Shown: positions 6,178-14,100 of the stretch, in pieces
How the letters are laid out: each line of letters opens with the position of its first letter
Position numbering within the stretch: the first letter of the stretch is position 1
NCBI GenBank assembly: GCA_002401565.1
Contig: NVTL01000023.1
Span: 14,765 to 29,020 of the forward strand
Source of the DNA: Rhodospirillaceae bacterium
GTDB lineage: Bacteria > Pseudomonadota > Alphaproteobacteria > Rhodospirillales > Magnetovibrionaceae
Direction of reading: 5' to 3'
DNA length: 14,256 nt
Program-made: the position numbers and the translations under genes
The notes under the pieces: model-generated
Database searches by the model: none
Seen by the model: only the letters and a program-made list of their open reading frames with translations
Told to the model about the DNA's origin: nothing

Positions 6178-6196
6178 TTTTCCAAATGGTGGAAAA
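6178..6196. promoter_or_regulatory. Inverted repeat TTTTCCA-N5-TGGAAAA, candidate operator
   Basis: A perfect 7-bp inverted repeat (6178-6184 and 6190-6196) with a 5-base spacer starts 5 bases after TATAAT, so it would cover the gcl transcription start. The TGGAAA half-site is the same as the three near the iclR start and as the half-site of the E. coli IclR consensus, though the arms point the other way. It is the most likely binding site for the AllR-like regulator. This is pattern evidence only. Confidence 0.5.
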
Positions 6197-6204
6197 GACT
6201 ATCA

Positions 6205-6253
6205 TTTTCGTTGTTTCGCGGCCATTAGGGGCGTACTTATAGAAACACGAAAA
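6205..6253 (+). promoter_or_regulatory. Leader hairpin before gcl, 12 bp with one bulge
   Basis: TTTTCGTTGTTTC (6205-6217) pairs with GAAACACGAAAA (6242-6253) to give 12 pairs with one bulged T, enclosing a 24-base loop. It ends 17 bases before the gcl ribosome site. No T-tract follows, so it is not a classic terminator. It could stabilise the message, affect translation, or be part of a larger regulatory fold. I recognise no known riboswitch in it. Confidence 0.5.
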
Positions 6254-6282
6254 CAATTTATGATCGTTGAAGGAGACTCCTC

Positions 6283-8031
6283 ATGGCCCGTATGACCGCC
6301 GTAGATGCCGCTGTAAAAGTACTTGAAAAAGAAGGAGCCAACATGGCCTTTGGTGTGCCCGGTGCCGCCATTAATCCTTTTTACAAAGCCATGAGCAAGG
6401 CTGGAACCCTGAAACACATTTTGGCCCGCCATGTCGAAGGCGCGTCTCATATGGCCGAAGGTTATACCCGTGCCAAGCCCGGTAATATCGGTTTGTGCAT
6501 CGGCACGTCCGGTCCGGCGGGCACCGATATGATCACGGGGCTGTATTCAGCCGCCGCGGATTCCATTCCGATTTTGTGCATTACGGGTCAAGCCCCAATT
6601 GCACAGCTGCACCGCGAAGATTTTCAAGCGGTTGATATTGAAAGCATTGCCAAACCCGTCGCCAAATGGGCGACGACGGTTCGAGAAGCCGCCCAAGTTC
6701 CCCGCGTATTTCAAAAAGCATTCCAATTGATGCGCAGCGGCCGGCCCGGCCCGGTTCTGATCGACCTCCCCATTGATGTGCAGATGACGGAAATTGAATT
6801 CGACATCGATACTTATGAGCCGTTGCCCATTGAAAATGCGAAGGCAACACGGGCTCAGGCCGAACGCGCCATTGAAATGATGCAGGCCTCAAACCATCCG
6901 CTGATCGTTGCCGGGGGCGGCATCATCAATGCGGGCGGATCAGAGGCTCTGGTTGAATTTGCTGAATTGGTGAATGTTCCGGTTATTCCAACGTTAATGG
7001 GGTGGGGCGCCATTCCTGACGTTCATCCGTTGATGGCGGGCATGGTGGGGCTGCAAACCGCCCACCGTTATGGCAACGCGACCATGTTGGAATCGGACTA
7101 TGTTCTGGGCATCGGCAACCGTTGGGCCAACCGCCACACGGGCACCATCGATACCTATACCAAAGGCCGAAAATTTGTGCACGTGGACATCGAAGCCACC
7201 CAATTGGGCCGGATTTTCTGTCCGGATTTAGGCATTGTATCGGACGCCAAGGCGGCGTTGGAAATGTTCATCGAAGTCGCCAAAGATATGAAAGCCGCAG
7301 GCAAGCTTAAAGACCGCAGCGATTGGGTTAAGGCTTGTAATGATCGCAAACGCACCATGTTGCGCAAAACCGATTTTGACAACGTGCCCATGAAACCGCA
7401 ACGGGTTTACCAAGAAATGAACGCATACTTTGGCGAAGACGTTTGTTACATCAGCACCATTGGCTTGTCGCAAATTGCGGGTGCTCAAATGTTGCACGTG
7501 AACAAACCAAACCATTGGATTAATGCGGGTCAGGCTGGCCCGTTGGGCTGGACTTTACCCGCGGCCTTGGGCGTGCGCGCCGCTGATCCGGATCGTAAAA
7601 TTGTTGCCCTGTCTGGGGATTACGATTTCCAATTTATGATCGAAGAATTGGCGGTCGGGGCTCAGTTTAAATTGCCGTACGTTCATGTGGTTGTGAACAA
7701 TTCCTATCTGGGCCTGATCCGCCAAGCGCAAATTGGCTTTGATATGGATTATTGTGTGCAGTTGTCGTTCGACAACATCAATTCCCCCGAAATCGAAGGG
7801 TACGGTGTGGACCATATCAAGGTCGCCGAAGGCTTAGGCTGCAAGGCCATCCGCGTCACCGAACCCGACCAAATTCAAGCCGCTTTCAAACAAGCAGAGG
7901 CCTGGATGAAGGAATTTCAGGTTCCGGTGGTTGTTGAATTGATTTTGGAACGCGTGACCAATATTTCCATGGGTCCGGCCATTGATAAAATCAACGAATT
8001 CGAAGAAATTCTCGACCTGCCGTTGGATTAG
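6283..8031 (+). CDS. gcl: Glyoxylate carboligase (tartronate semialdehyde synthase)
   Basis: This 582-residue cytoplasmic enzyme joins two glyoxylates to give tartronate semialdehyde and CO2, using thiamine diphosphate. It aligns by eye along nearly its whole length with E. coli Gcl (593 residues), for example [12 protein letters not shown] (23-34), [16 protein letters not shown] (49-64), [12 protein letters not shown] (74-85) and LGLIRQ (476-481). The thiamine diphosphate motif runs from Gly445-Asp446 to Asn472-Asn473. Val51 stands where most enzymes of this superfamily carry the catalytic Glu; this substitution is the known hallmark of Gcl and separates it from acetolactate synthase. AAGGAG (6270-6275) lies 7 bases before ATG. 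It is the first gene of the glycolate/glyoxylate operon, 34 bases before hyi, and is probably controlled by the inverted repeat upstream. Confidence 0.98.
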   Translation: MARMTAVDAAVKVLEKEGANMAFGVPGAAINPFYKAMSKAGTLKHILARHVEGASHMAEGYTRAKPGNIGLCIGTSGPAGTDMITGLYSAAADSIPILCITGQAPIAQLHREDFQAVDIESIAKPVAKWATTVREAAQVPRVFQKAFQLMRSGRPGPVLIDLPIDVQMTEIEFDIDTYEPLPIENAKATRAQAERAIEMMQASNHPLIVAGGGIINAGGSEALVEFAELVNVPVIPTLMGWGAIPDVHPLMAGMVGLQTAHRYGNATMLESDYVLGIGNRWANRHTGTIDTYTKGRKFVHVDIEATQLGRIFCPDLGIVSDAKAALEMFIEVAKDMKAAGKLKDRSDWVKACNDRKRTMLRKTDFDNVPMKPQRVYQEMNAYFGEDVCYISTIGLSQIAGAQMLHVNKPNHWINAGQAGPLGWTLPAALGVRAADPDRKIVALSGDYDFQFMIEELAVGAQFKLPYVHVVVNNSYLGLIRQAQIGFDMDYCVQLSFDNINSPEIEGYGVDHIKVAEGLGCKAIRVTEPDQIQAAFKQAEAWMKEFQVPVVVELILERVTNISMGPAIDKINEFEEILDLPLD

Positions 8032-8065
8032 GTCAAACCTTTAAATCTCTTTTGGAGTACGAAAA

Positions 8066-8848
8066 ATGCCACGTTTAGCCGCAAACCTCACCATGATGTT
8101 TACCGAAGTGGATTTCCTTGATCGTTTCGAAGCCGCCGCAAAGGCCGGGTTTAAAGGCGTCGAATATCTGTTTCCGTATGATTTTCCTGAGGATGAATTG
8201 AAAGCGCGTCTTGATAAATATGGCCTGACGCAGGTCCTGCACAACCTGCCCGCGGGCGATTGGGCCGCCGGAGAACGCGGTATTGCGTGCCATCCGGACC
8301 GCGTTGAAGAATTTAAATCCGGTGTTGCTCAGGCAATTTCCTATGCGACGACCCTTGGCTGTTCGCAGGTCAATTGCCTGATCGGCATTCCGCCCAAAGG
8401 CGTTGATGAAGAAACCCTGCACAAAACCGTTGTGGAAAACCTGACGTATGCGGCCAAAAAATTGAAAGCCGCAGGCATTACCTTGCTGATCGAACAAATC
8501 AACACCCGTGATATTCCCGGTTTTTACCTGTGTGGTACTCAGCAAGGCCTGGACCTTATTAAAGCCACGGGATCAGATAACCTTAAAATGCAATACGACA
8601 TTTACCATATGCAAATCATGGAGGGCGATTTGGCGCCGACCATGGAAAAGCATTTGGCCTCGATCCAACACATTCAATTGGCCGATAATCCGGGACGGGG
8701 CGAACCCGGAACAGGGGAAATCAATTACCCATTCTTGTTTTCGTTCCTAGACAAAATTGGCTACGACGGCTGGATTGGCTGTGAATACAAGCCTCAAACG
8801 ACGACCTTAGAAGGTCTCGGTTGGGCAGACGCTTACTTAAAAGCGTAA
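8066..8848 (+). CDS. hyi: Hydroxypyruvate isomerase
   Basis: This 260-residue TIM-barrel enzyme interconverts hydroxypyruvate and tartronate semialdehyde in the cytoplasm. It matches E. coli Hyi (258 residues) closely, with LHNLPAGDWAAGERGIAC (58-75), QYDIYHMQ (176-183), DNPGRGEPGTGEINY (207-221) and GCEYKPQTTT (238-247). The expected metal and catalytic residues are present: Glu143, Asp178, Gln204 and Glu240. One small oddity is IEQIN in place of the E. coli IEPIN around the first Glu. GGAG (8054-8057) lies 8 bases before ATG. The gene sits between gcl and glxR, the same order as in the E. coli glyoxylate genes. A 6-bp hairpin (8829-8846) spans its last codons, without a T-tract. Confidence 0.97.
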   Translation: MPRLAANLTMMFTEVDFLDRFEAAAKAGFKGVEYLFPYDFPEDELKARLDKYGLTQVLHNLPAGDWAAGERGIACHPDRVEEFKSGVAQAISYATTLGCSQVNCLIGIPPKGVDEETLHKTVVENLTYAAKKLKAAGITLLIEQINTRDIPGFYLCGTQQGLDLIKATGSDNLKMQYDIYHMQIMEGDLAPTMEKHLASIQHIQLADNPGRGEPGTGEINYPFLFSFLDKIGYDGWIGCEYKPQTTTLEGLGWADAYLKA

Positions 8849-8877
8849 CTTGAACATTATCTAAGGAGACTAAAATT

Positions 8878-9765
8878 ATGGCGAAAATTGGATTTATTGG
8901 TCTTGGTATCATGGGCTATCCCATGGCACAGCACCTGCAAAAAGGCGGTCACGATTTGTTTGTGGTCAAGCGGTCTAAAGCAACTCCGGCCGACCTTATG
9001 GACGGCGGCGCGGTTGAATGTGCGGCGGCTAAGGATGTTGCGGCCCAAGCTGACATTATCATCATCATGGTTCCCGATACTCCCGATGTCGAAGCCGTCT
9101 TGTTTGATGCGGACGGTGTGGCTGCAGGCCTAAGCGATGGCAAAATGGTCATCGATATGAGCTCGATTTCCCCGACTTCGACCAAGGTCTTTGCCGCAAA
9201 AATCAATGATCTTGGATGCTTGTATTTGGATGCCCCGGTTTCTGGCGGTCAAGTGGGCGCGCAAAATGCGGCTCTGACCATCATGATCGGCGGACCTCAA
9301 GAAGCGTTCGATACCGCTAAACCTTTGTTCGATTTGATGGGTAAAAACATCACCTTGGTCGGCACCGACAACGGCACAGGCCAAACGTGCAAAGTCGCCA
9401 ACCAAATCATCGTGGCCTTGAATATCGAAGCCGTGGCCGAAGCATTGTTGTTTGCATCCAAAGCAGGTGCCGACCCGGCGAAGGTCCGCCAAGCCCTGAT
9501 GGGTGGCTTTGCGGCTTCTAAAATCTTGGAAGTTCACGGTGAACGCATGATCAACCGCACTTTTGATCCGGGTTTCCGCATTGAATTGCATCAAAAAGAT
9601 TTAAATTTAGCTCTACAATCCGCCCGTGAAATTGGTGTATCCTTGCCCAATACGGCAACCGCACAGGAATTGTTCAGTGCGTGCAAAGCCCAAGGCGGTG
9701 CGGGATGGGATCATTCGGCTATGATTAAGGCTTTGGAAAAGTTGGCCGATCACGCCATCGCTTAA
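8878..9765 (+). CDS. glxR: Tartronate semialdehyde reductase (2-hydroxy-3-oxopropionate reductase)
   Basis: This 295-residue cytoplasmic enzyme reduces tartronate semialdehyde to D-glycerate with NAD(P)H. The Rossmann motif GLGIMG (8-13), the DAPVSGG substrate loop (118-124), catalytic Lys172 in GQTCKVANQ, and HQKDLNLALQSA (238-249) are all present. Long stretches agree with E. coli GlxR, for example MVPDTPxVExVLF, GKNITLVG, NQIIVALNIEAV and ALLFASKAGADP. This close match, and its place directly after gcl and hyi, make the assignment firm. AAGGAGA (8863-8869) lies 8 bases before ATG. A more distant paralogue lies at 3714-4610, so the window encodes two enzymes of this family. The product glycerate is the substrate of the kinase encoded 27 bases downstream. 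Confidence 0.97.
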   Translation: MAKIGFIGLGIMGYPMAQHLQKGGHDLFVVKRSKATPADLMDGGAVECAAAKDVAAQADIIIIMVPDTPDVEAVLFDADGVAAGLSDGKMVIDMSSISPTSTKVFAAKINDLGCLYLDAPVSGGQVGAQNAALTIMIGGPQEAFDTAKPLFDLMGKNITLVGTDNGTGQTCKVANQIIVALNIEAVAEALLFASKAGADPAKVRQALMGGFAASKILEVHGERMINRTFDPGFRIELHQKDLNLALQSAREIGVSLPNTATAQELFSACKAQGGAGWDHSAMIKALEKLADHAIA

Positions 9766-9792
9766 AACAACACGTCTGGGATTGTATCGATC

Positions 9793-11070
9793 ATGACCAC
9801 CGCCCCAAATTTGCTTCGAAAATTGTTTGACGTTGCAACGGATGCGGCGTTGCCCAAAAAGTGTCTGGGGGCTTATTTGCCCCCAGTACCCAAAGGTCGC
9901 GTGGTTGTCATCGGTGCAGGCAAAGCCGCCGCCGCCATGGCCGTCGCCGTCGAAGACAATTGGCCAGCAGACGATAAAGACAAGCTGGAAGGCTTGGTTG
10001 TTACCCGTTACGGGCACAGCGTTCCCACCCAATACATCGAAGTCTTAGAAGCCAGCCACCCGGTCCCCGATCAGGCGGGCCGGGACGCTTCTGAGCGTAT
10101 CTTAGAAGCGGTGCAGGACTTAACCAAAGACGACCTTGTGCTGTGTCTGATTTCGGGTGGAGGATCAGCCTTGTTATCGTTGCCCGCAGACGGCATTTCC
10201 ATGGCTGACAAACAGGCCCTGACCAGCGATTTATTGCGGTCAGGCGCGACCATTACCGAAATGAATTGCGTGCGCAAACACCTGTCGAAAATCAAAGGCG
10301 GCCGGTTGGCCATGGCGTGCCATCCCGCAAACGTGGTGTCGTTGATTATTTCCGATGTTCCGGGCGACGACTTGTCGTCGATTGCTTCGGGGGCCACGGT
10401 TGTTGACCCCAGCACCTACGCAGATGCCCGTGCTGTATTGAAAAAATATAACATCCAACCCGCTGCTTCAATTTTGCAGGTTTTAAACTCCGAACCCGAT
10501 GAAACGCCAAAGCCCGGCGATGTACGCTTTGACAACGTTGAAAACATCTTGATCTCAACCCCGCAAATGTCCTTAGAAGCCGCCGCCAAGGTCGCGGCTG
10601 AGGCGGGCTATACGCCGATGATCCTGTCCGACCGTATCGAAGGCGAAAGCCGCGATGCCGCTCAAGTCTTGGGCGCTATGGCGCGTCAAGTCGCGGCCCA
10701 CGGTCAGCCTTTAAAAGGCCCCGCTGTATTGCTTTCGGGTGGCGAAACTACGGTCACCATTCGCGGGCAAGGCGGGCGGGGTGGTCCTAATTCTGAGTTT
10801 CTGTTGGCCTTGGCTGTATATTTGGATGGACACGCGAATATTCATGCCATTGCGTGCGATACGGACGGTATTGATGGGTCCGAAGACAACGCGGGTGCCG
10901 TCATTGGTCCCGATACATTGGCGCAGGCTGAAACCTTAGGACTGGATGCAAAAGCCTATTTGGCGAATAATGATGCGTACAGTTTTTTTAAAGGCATGGA
11001 CGACTTGGTGATGAGCGGTCCAACCTTGACCAACGTCAACGATTTTCGGGCGATAATTATCGATGCTTAG
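9793..11070 (+). CDS. Glycerate 2-kinase (GckA/TtuD, MOFRL family)
   Basis: This 425-residue protein is a class II glycerate kinase, which phosphorylates D-glycerate, most likely at C2, to feed 2-phosphoglycerate into lower glycolysis. The N-terminal kinase domain shows VVIGAGKAAAAMA (38-50), the glycine loop LISGGGSALL (119-128), RKHLSKIKGGRLA (161-173) and ISDVPGDD (186-193). The C-terminal MOFRL domain shows LLSGGETTVTIRGQGGRGGP (313-332), NSEFLLALA (333-341) and DTDGIDGSEDNAGA (356-369). In the literature such proteins were called hydroxypyruvate reductase (TtuD), which is an alternative label. There is no good ribosome site: GGGA (9777-9780) is 12 bases away. Translation may depend on ribosomes finishing glxR, 27 bases upstream. 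It completes the route from glyoxylate to central metabolism. Confidence 0.94.
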   Translation: MTTAPNLLRKLFDVATDAALPKKCLGAYLPPVPKGRVVVIGAGKAAAAMAVAVEDNWPADDKDKLEGLVVTRYGHSVPTQYIEVLEASHPVPDQAGRDASERILEAVQDLTKDDLVLCLISGGGSALLSLPADGISMADKQALTSDLLRSGATITEMNCVRKHLSKIKGGRLAMACHPANVVSLIISDVPGDDLSSIASGATVVDPSTYADARAVLKKYNIQPAASILQVLNSEPDETPKPGDVRFDNVENILISTPQMSLEAAAKVAAEAGYTPMILSDRIEGESRDAAQVLGAMARQVAAHGQPLKGPAVLLSGGETTVTIRGQGGRGGPNSEFLLALAVYLDGHANIHAIACDTDGIDGSEDNAGAVIGPDTLAQAETLGLDAKAYLANNDAYSFFKGMDDLVMSGPTLTNVNDFRAIIIDA

Positions 11071-11109
11071 GCGAAGTTTCGTGATTAAACATAAAGAAAG
11101 GCTCCTGTA

Positions 11110-11427
11110 ATGGGTATTCCCACAGGCGTAAAAAATTATTTTCGGGTCCCTTTTGTGATGATTGTTTGGGTCATGGAAACCTATACTAAAAATCGCGAGA
11201 GTTTTCGCGAATTCATGGCAAAGCCGCGCATTGCAGCGGCCTTTAAAGTCATCTTGGTCCTGACCGCCCTGGCGTGGGTGACCGTTGCTTGGCAGGCCAG
11301 TGAAGAAGACGGCAGCCGTCTAACCGAAGCGATGAAGGGTTTTTGGACCGATGCCAAGGATCTGAACGAACAAAAGAAACAGCTGAACCTGCAAAAAGAA
11401 CAAGCCATTGGAGGATCAACCCAATGA
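11110..11427 (+). CDS. Small membrane protein coupled to glcD, unknown function
   Basis: This 105-residue protein has a hydrophobic patch at residues 10-22, a clear membrane helix at about 41-62 (ending VTVAWQA), and a charged, helical, possibly coiled-coil tail (72-99, rich in Lys, Glu and Gln). I do not recognise a family. AAAGG (11097-11101) lies 8 bases before ATG, and its TGA overlaps the glcD ATG (ATGA at 11424-11427), so it is surely translated and coupled to glcD. A gene placed between the glycerate kinase and the glycolate oxidase subunits, encoding a membrane protein, could anchor or assist the GlcDEF complex, which is membrane-linked but has no obvious membrane helix in GlcD or GlcE here. 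This role is inference. The topology is uncertain; one or two helices are possible. Confidence 0.8.
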   Translation: MGIPTGVKNYFRVPFVMIVWVMETYTKNRESFREFMAKPRIAAAFKVILVLTALAWVTVAWQASEEDGSRLTEAMKGFWTDAKDLNEQKKQLNLQKEQAIGGSTQ

Positions 11428-12911
11428 AAATGCCCAAACCAGACCAAGACATTATCGCCCGGCGCAGTGAAATCATCCGCCGCCTGCAAGCCATAGTTCC
11501 GGGTGACGGCGTGATTACCAATGAAAATGAACTCAGCGTTTTCGAATGCGATGGGCTGATGGCGTACAAACAATTGCCCATGGTCGTGGTGTTGCCAGAA
11601 TCCACTCAGCAGGTCTCAAACATCTTAAAAGCCTGCCAAGACATGGGCGTCAAGATCGTGCCCCGTGGTGCGGGAACAGGCCTGTCCGGTGGAGCGCTGC
11701 CCTTGGCCGATGGTGTCACTTTGGGGTTGAGCAAATTCAATAAAATTTTAGATATCGATCTGGATAACCGTTGTGCCGTGGTGCAACCGGGTGTGACAAA
11801 TCAGGCCGTGACCAATGCCGTAATGGATGATAATTTTTATTACGCGCCGGACCCATCGTCAAAAATCGCCTGCACCATTGGCGGCAACGTTGCTGAAAAT
11901 GCGGGCGGCATGCATTGTTTAAAATACGGCCTGACCACCAACAATTTGTTGGGCGTGGAAATGGTGTTGATGGACGGTGATGTGATCCGTTTGGGCGGTA
12001 AACATTTGGATGCGGGCGGGTTGGATTTGTTGGGCGCGATCACCGGGTCCGAAGGCTTGCTGGGCATCATCACCGAAGTCACCGTACGGATTTTAAAAAA
12101 ACCCCAAACGGCCCGTGCCATGTTGGTGGGTTTTGATACGGTCGCCGCGGGGGGCAATTGTGTCGCCAAAATCATCAGTTCCGGCATCGTTCCCGGCGCC
12201 ATGGAAATGATGGACAAAGTCGCCATCGATGCCATGCAGCGGTTTGTCGACAGCGGTTATCCGTTGGATGTCGAAGCCTTGTTGGTGGTCGAATTGGACG
12301 GGCCAGAAGCCGAAGTTGATTATTTGGTTGAACGCATCGAACAGATTTCAAAAGACGTTGGATCAACGTTCCTGCGGGTCAGTCAAACCGAACAAGAACG
12401 CGAACAGTTTTGGAAAGGCCGCATGTCGGCGTTTCCGTCCATTGGCCGTATTTCCCCCGATTACCTGACTATGGATGGCACCATTCCGCGCCACCGTTTG
12501 CCAGATGTTTTGACCCGTATGAACGAACTTTCCGAACAGTTTGGATTGCGGGTCGCCAACGTCTTTCACGCGGGCGATGGCAATTTGCATCCGTTGATTT
12601 TGTACGATGCCAACGTGCCCGGTGATTTGGATAAAGCCGAAGAATTCGGATCGGAAATTTTAAAACTGTGTGTCGAAGTCGGCGGCGTGTTAAGCGGCGA
12701 ACATGGCATCGGCGTGGAAAAACGCGACCTGATGGGCGAGATGTTTACCGAAGACGATATGAAGCAGCAACAACGCCTAAAATGTGCCTTCGATACCAGC
12801 GGATTGTTGAATCCGGGCAAGGTCTATCCAACCCTGCACCGCTGCGCCGAACTGGGCCACATGCATGTGCATGGCGGCAAACTGCCGTTCCCTGATATTC
12901 CGAGGTACTAG
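11424..12911 (+). CDS. glcD: Glycolate oxidase subunit GlcD, FAD-linked
   Basis: This 495-residue protein is the FAD-carrying catalytic subunit of glycolate dehydrogenase (oxidase), which oxidises glycolate to glyoxylate and passes electrons through GlcF to the respiratory chain. The FAD-binding PCMH domain shows VPRGAGTGLSGGALP (79-93), GCNV-like GGNVAENAGGMHCLKYG (153-169) and ITGSEGLLGIITEVT (206-220). The C-terminal FAD oxidase domain shows HAGDGNLHP (382-390), SGEHGIGVEKR (424-434) and a terminal LLNPGKV. Length matches E. coli GlcD (499). I chose ATG 11424, as GGAGG (11410-11414) is 9 bases upstream and the ATG overlaps the previous stop. An in-frame ATG at 11343 would add 27 residues unlike the family. 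It is followed directly by glcE. D-lactate dehydrogenase is an alternative for an isolated gene, but the glcE/glcF neighbours decide. Confidence 0.97.
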   Translation: MKMPKPDQDIIARRSEIIRRLQAIVPGDGVITNENELSVFECDGLMAYKQLPMVVVLPESTQQVSNILKACQDMGVKIVPRGAGTGLSGGALPLADGVTLGLSKFNKILDIDLDNRCAVVQPGVTNQAVTNAVMDDNFYYAPDPSSKIACTIGGNVAENAGGMHCLKYGLTTNNLLGVEMVLMDGDVIRLGGKHLDAGGLDLLGAITGSEGLLGIITEVTVRILKKPQTARAMLVGFDTVAAGGNCVAKIISSGIVPGAMEMMDKVAIDAMQRFVDSGYPLDVEALLVVELDGPEAEVDYLVERIEQISKDVGSTFLRVSQTEQEREQFWKGRMSAFPSIGRISPDYLTMDGTIPRHRLPDVLTRMNELSEQFGLRVANVFHAGDGNLHPLILYDANVPGDLDKAEEFGSEILKLCVEVGGVLSGEHGIGVEKRDLMGEMFTEDDMKQQQRLKCAFDTSGLLNPGKVYPTLHRCAELGHMHVHGGKLPFPDIPRY

Positions 12912-12912
12912 C

Positions 12913-14091
12913 ATGGCCGATATTTTTAAACCCGAAAAGGGAACTCAAGTTTTGGACGCCGTAAAATGGGCGGTGTCGAACAAAGCCTCGTTGGAAATTA
13001 TCGGACAAGGCACCAAGCGCGGTCTTGGTCGCGCGGTTGAGGCCAAGGCTGTTTTAGACATGTCGAACATCAGCGGCATTACGCTTTATGAGCCCGAAGA
13101 ATTGGTGATGACGGCGCGCGCCGGAACACCCTTGACCGAAGTCCAAGCCGCCTTGGACGACGCCAATCAAATGTTGGCGTTTGAACCTTGGTCGCCAAAG
13201 TCAATTTATGGAGCCGAAGGCGGAACCGTAGGCGGTATGTTTGCGGCCAATGTTTCGGGTCCCCGGCGGATTTTAGCCGGAGCCGCCCGCGATCACATGT
13301 TGGGTTTTAAGGCCGTCAGCGGTCGCGGCGAAGATTTTAAATCCGGCGGACGTGTGGTTAAAAATGTCACCGGATTTGACCTGACCAAATTGATGGCCGG
13401 GTCCATGGGGACTTTGGGCGTGATGACCGAAGTTTCGTTTAAGGTTTTGCCCAAACCTGAAAAATCGCGCACCGTATTATTGTTCGGTGCATCCTCTGAA
13501 ACTAAAGCGATGATCGCCGCCCAAAGCAGCCCCTATGAAGTTTCCGGCTATGCTCATCTGCCGCGTTCTATGGCGGAACGTTCAAGCGTCGATTACGTGA
13601 AAAACGCGGGCCAAGACGTCACCGCTTTTCGCATCGAAGGCCCGGCGCCTTCTGTGACGGTGCGGTGTGAAGCCTTGCGAAAATTGTTGGCTCCATTAGG
13701 CGAAAGCGTCGAAGAATTACACACCACCAACAGCCAAGCTTTGTGGGCGGAAATTCGCGACGTGTCTTATTTTACGCCCGAAAAACAAATCTGGCGGTTG
13801 TCCGTCACGCCCAGTGAAGGTCCTGAAATTGCAAAATCTTTGAACGGCGAATACGTGCTGGATTGGGCCGGGGGCTTGATTTGGTTGGCCTTAGATCCAA
13901 GCGATGATGCCGAGGTGGATAAGGTTCGGGGAGCGATGCAAAGCGGTCACGCCACATGCATGCGCGCGGCGGATGCTGTGCGCGCCAAAATCGATGTGTT
14001 CCAACCCCAAGACACGGCCTTGGCGGCTTTGACCAAACGTGTTCGGGCGGGTTTTGATCCCCACGGTATTTTTAATCCGGGCCGGGTGTAA
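12913..14091 (+). CDS. glcE: Glycolate oxidase subunit GlcE, FAD-binding
   Basis: This 392-residue protein is the second FAD-binding subunit of the glycolate dehydrogenase complex. It has the shortened FAD-binding core seen in GlcE: GQGTKRGLG (31-39), EPEELVMTARAGTPL (60-74), GTVGGMFAANVSGPRR (104-119), RVVKNVTGFDLTKLMAGSMG (147-166) and a terminal FNPGRV (387-392). It is about 40 residues longer than the E. coli protein (350); similar lengths are, as I recall, usual in alphaproteobacteria. ATG 12913 is chosen over an in-frame ATG at 12865, which lies inside glcD. GAGG (12902-12905) is 7 bases before it, and only one base separates the stop of glcD from the start codon. Together with GlcD and GlcF it forms the complex; both GlcE and GlcD are needed for activity in E. 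coli. Confidence 0.96.
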   Translation: MADIFKPEKGTQVLDAVKWAVSNKASLEIIGQGTKRGLGRAVEAKAVLDMSNISGITLYEPEELVMTARAGTPLTEVQAALDDANQMLAFEPWSPKSIYGAEGGTVGGMFAANVSGPRRILAGAARDHMLGFKAVSGRGEDFKSGGRVVKNVTGFDLTKLMAGSMGTLGVMTEVSFKVLPKPEKSRTVLLFGASSETKAMIAAQSSPYEVSGYAHLPRSMAERSSVDYVKNAGQDVTAFRIEGPAPSVTVRCEALRKLLAPLGESVEELHTTNSQALWAEIRDVSYFTPEKQIWRLSVTPSEGPEIAKSLNGEYVLDWAGGLIWLALDPSDDAEVDKVRGAMQSGHATCMRAADAVRAKIDVFQPQDTALAALTKRVRAGFDPHGIFNPGRV

Positions 14092-14100
14092 GGATTAAAA

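Noticed and set aside
6283..8031. Acetolactate synthase as an alternative for gcl
   Set aside because: Val51 replaces the catalytic Glu found in acetolactate synthases, the protein matches E. coli Gcl along its length, and hyi and glxR follow.
8829..8846. ACGCTT/AAGCGT hairpin at the end of hyi
   Set aside because: Only 6 bp, within coding sequence and without a T-tract. Likely chance, or at most a minor message stabiliser.
11343..11423. In-frame upstream extension of glcD starting at ATG 11343
   Set aside because: It overlaps the 105-aa gene in another frame, has no ribosome site and adds 27 residues unlike the GlcD family. ATG 11424 has GGAGG at 9 bases.
12865..12912. In-frame upstream extension of glcE starting at ATG 12865
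   Set aside because: It lies within the conserved end of glcD and adds 16 residues with no family match. ATG 12913 has its own ribosome site.
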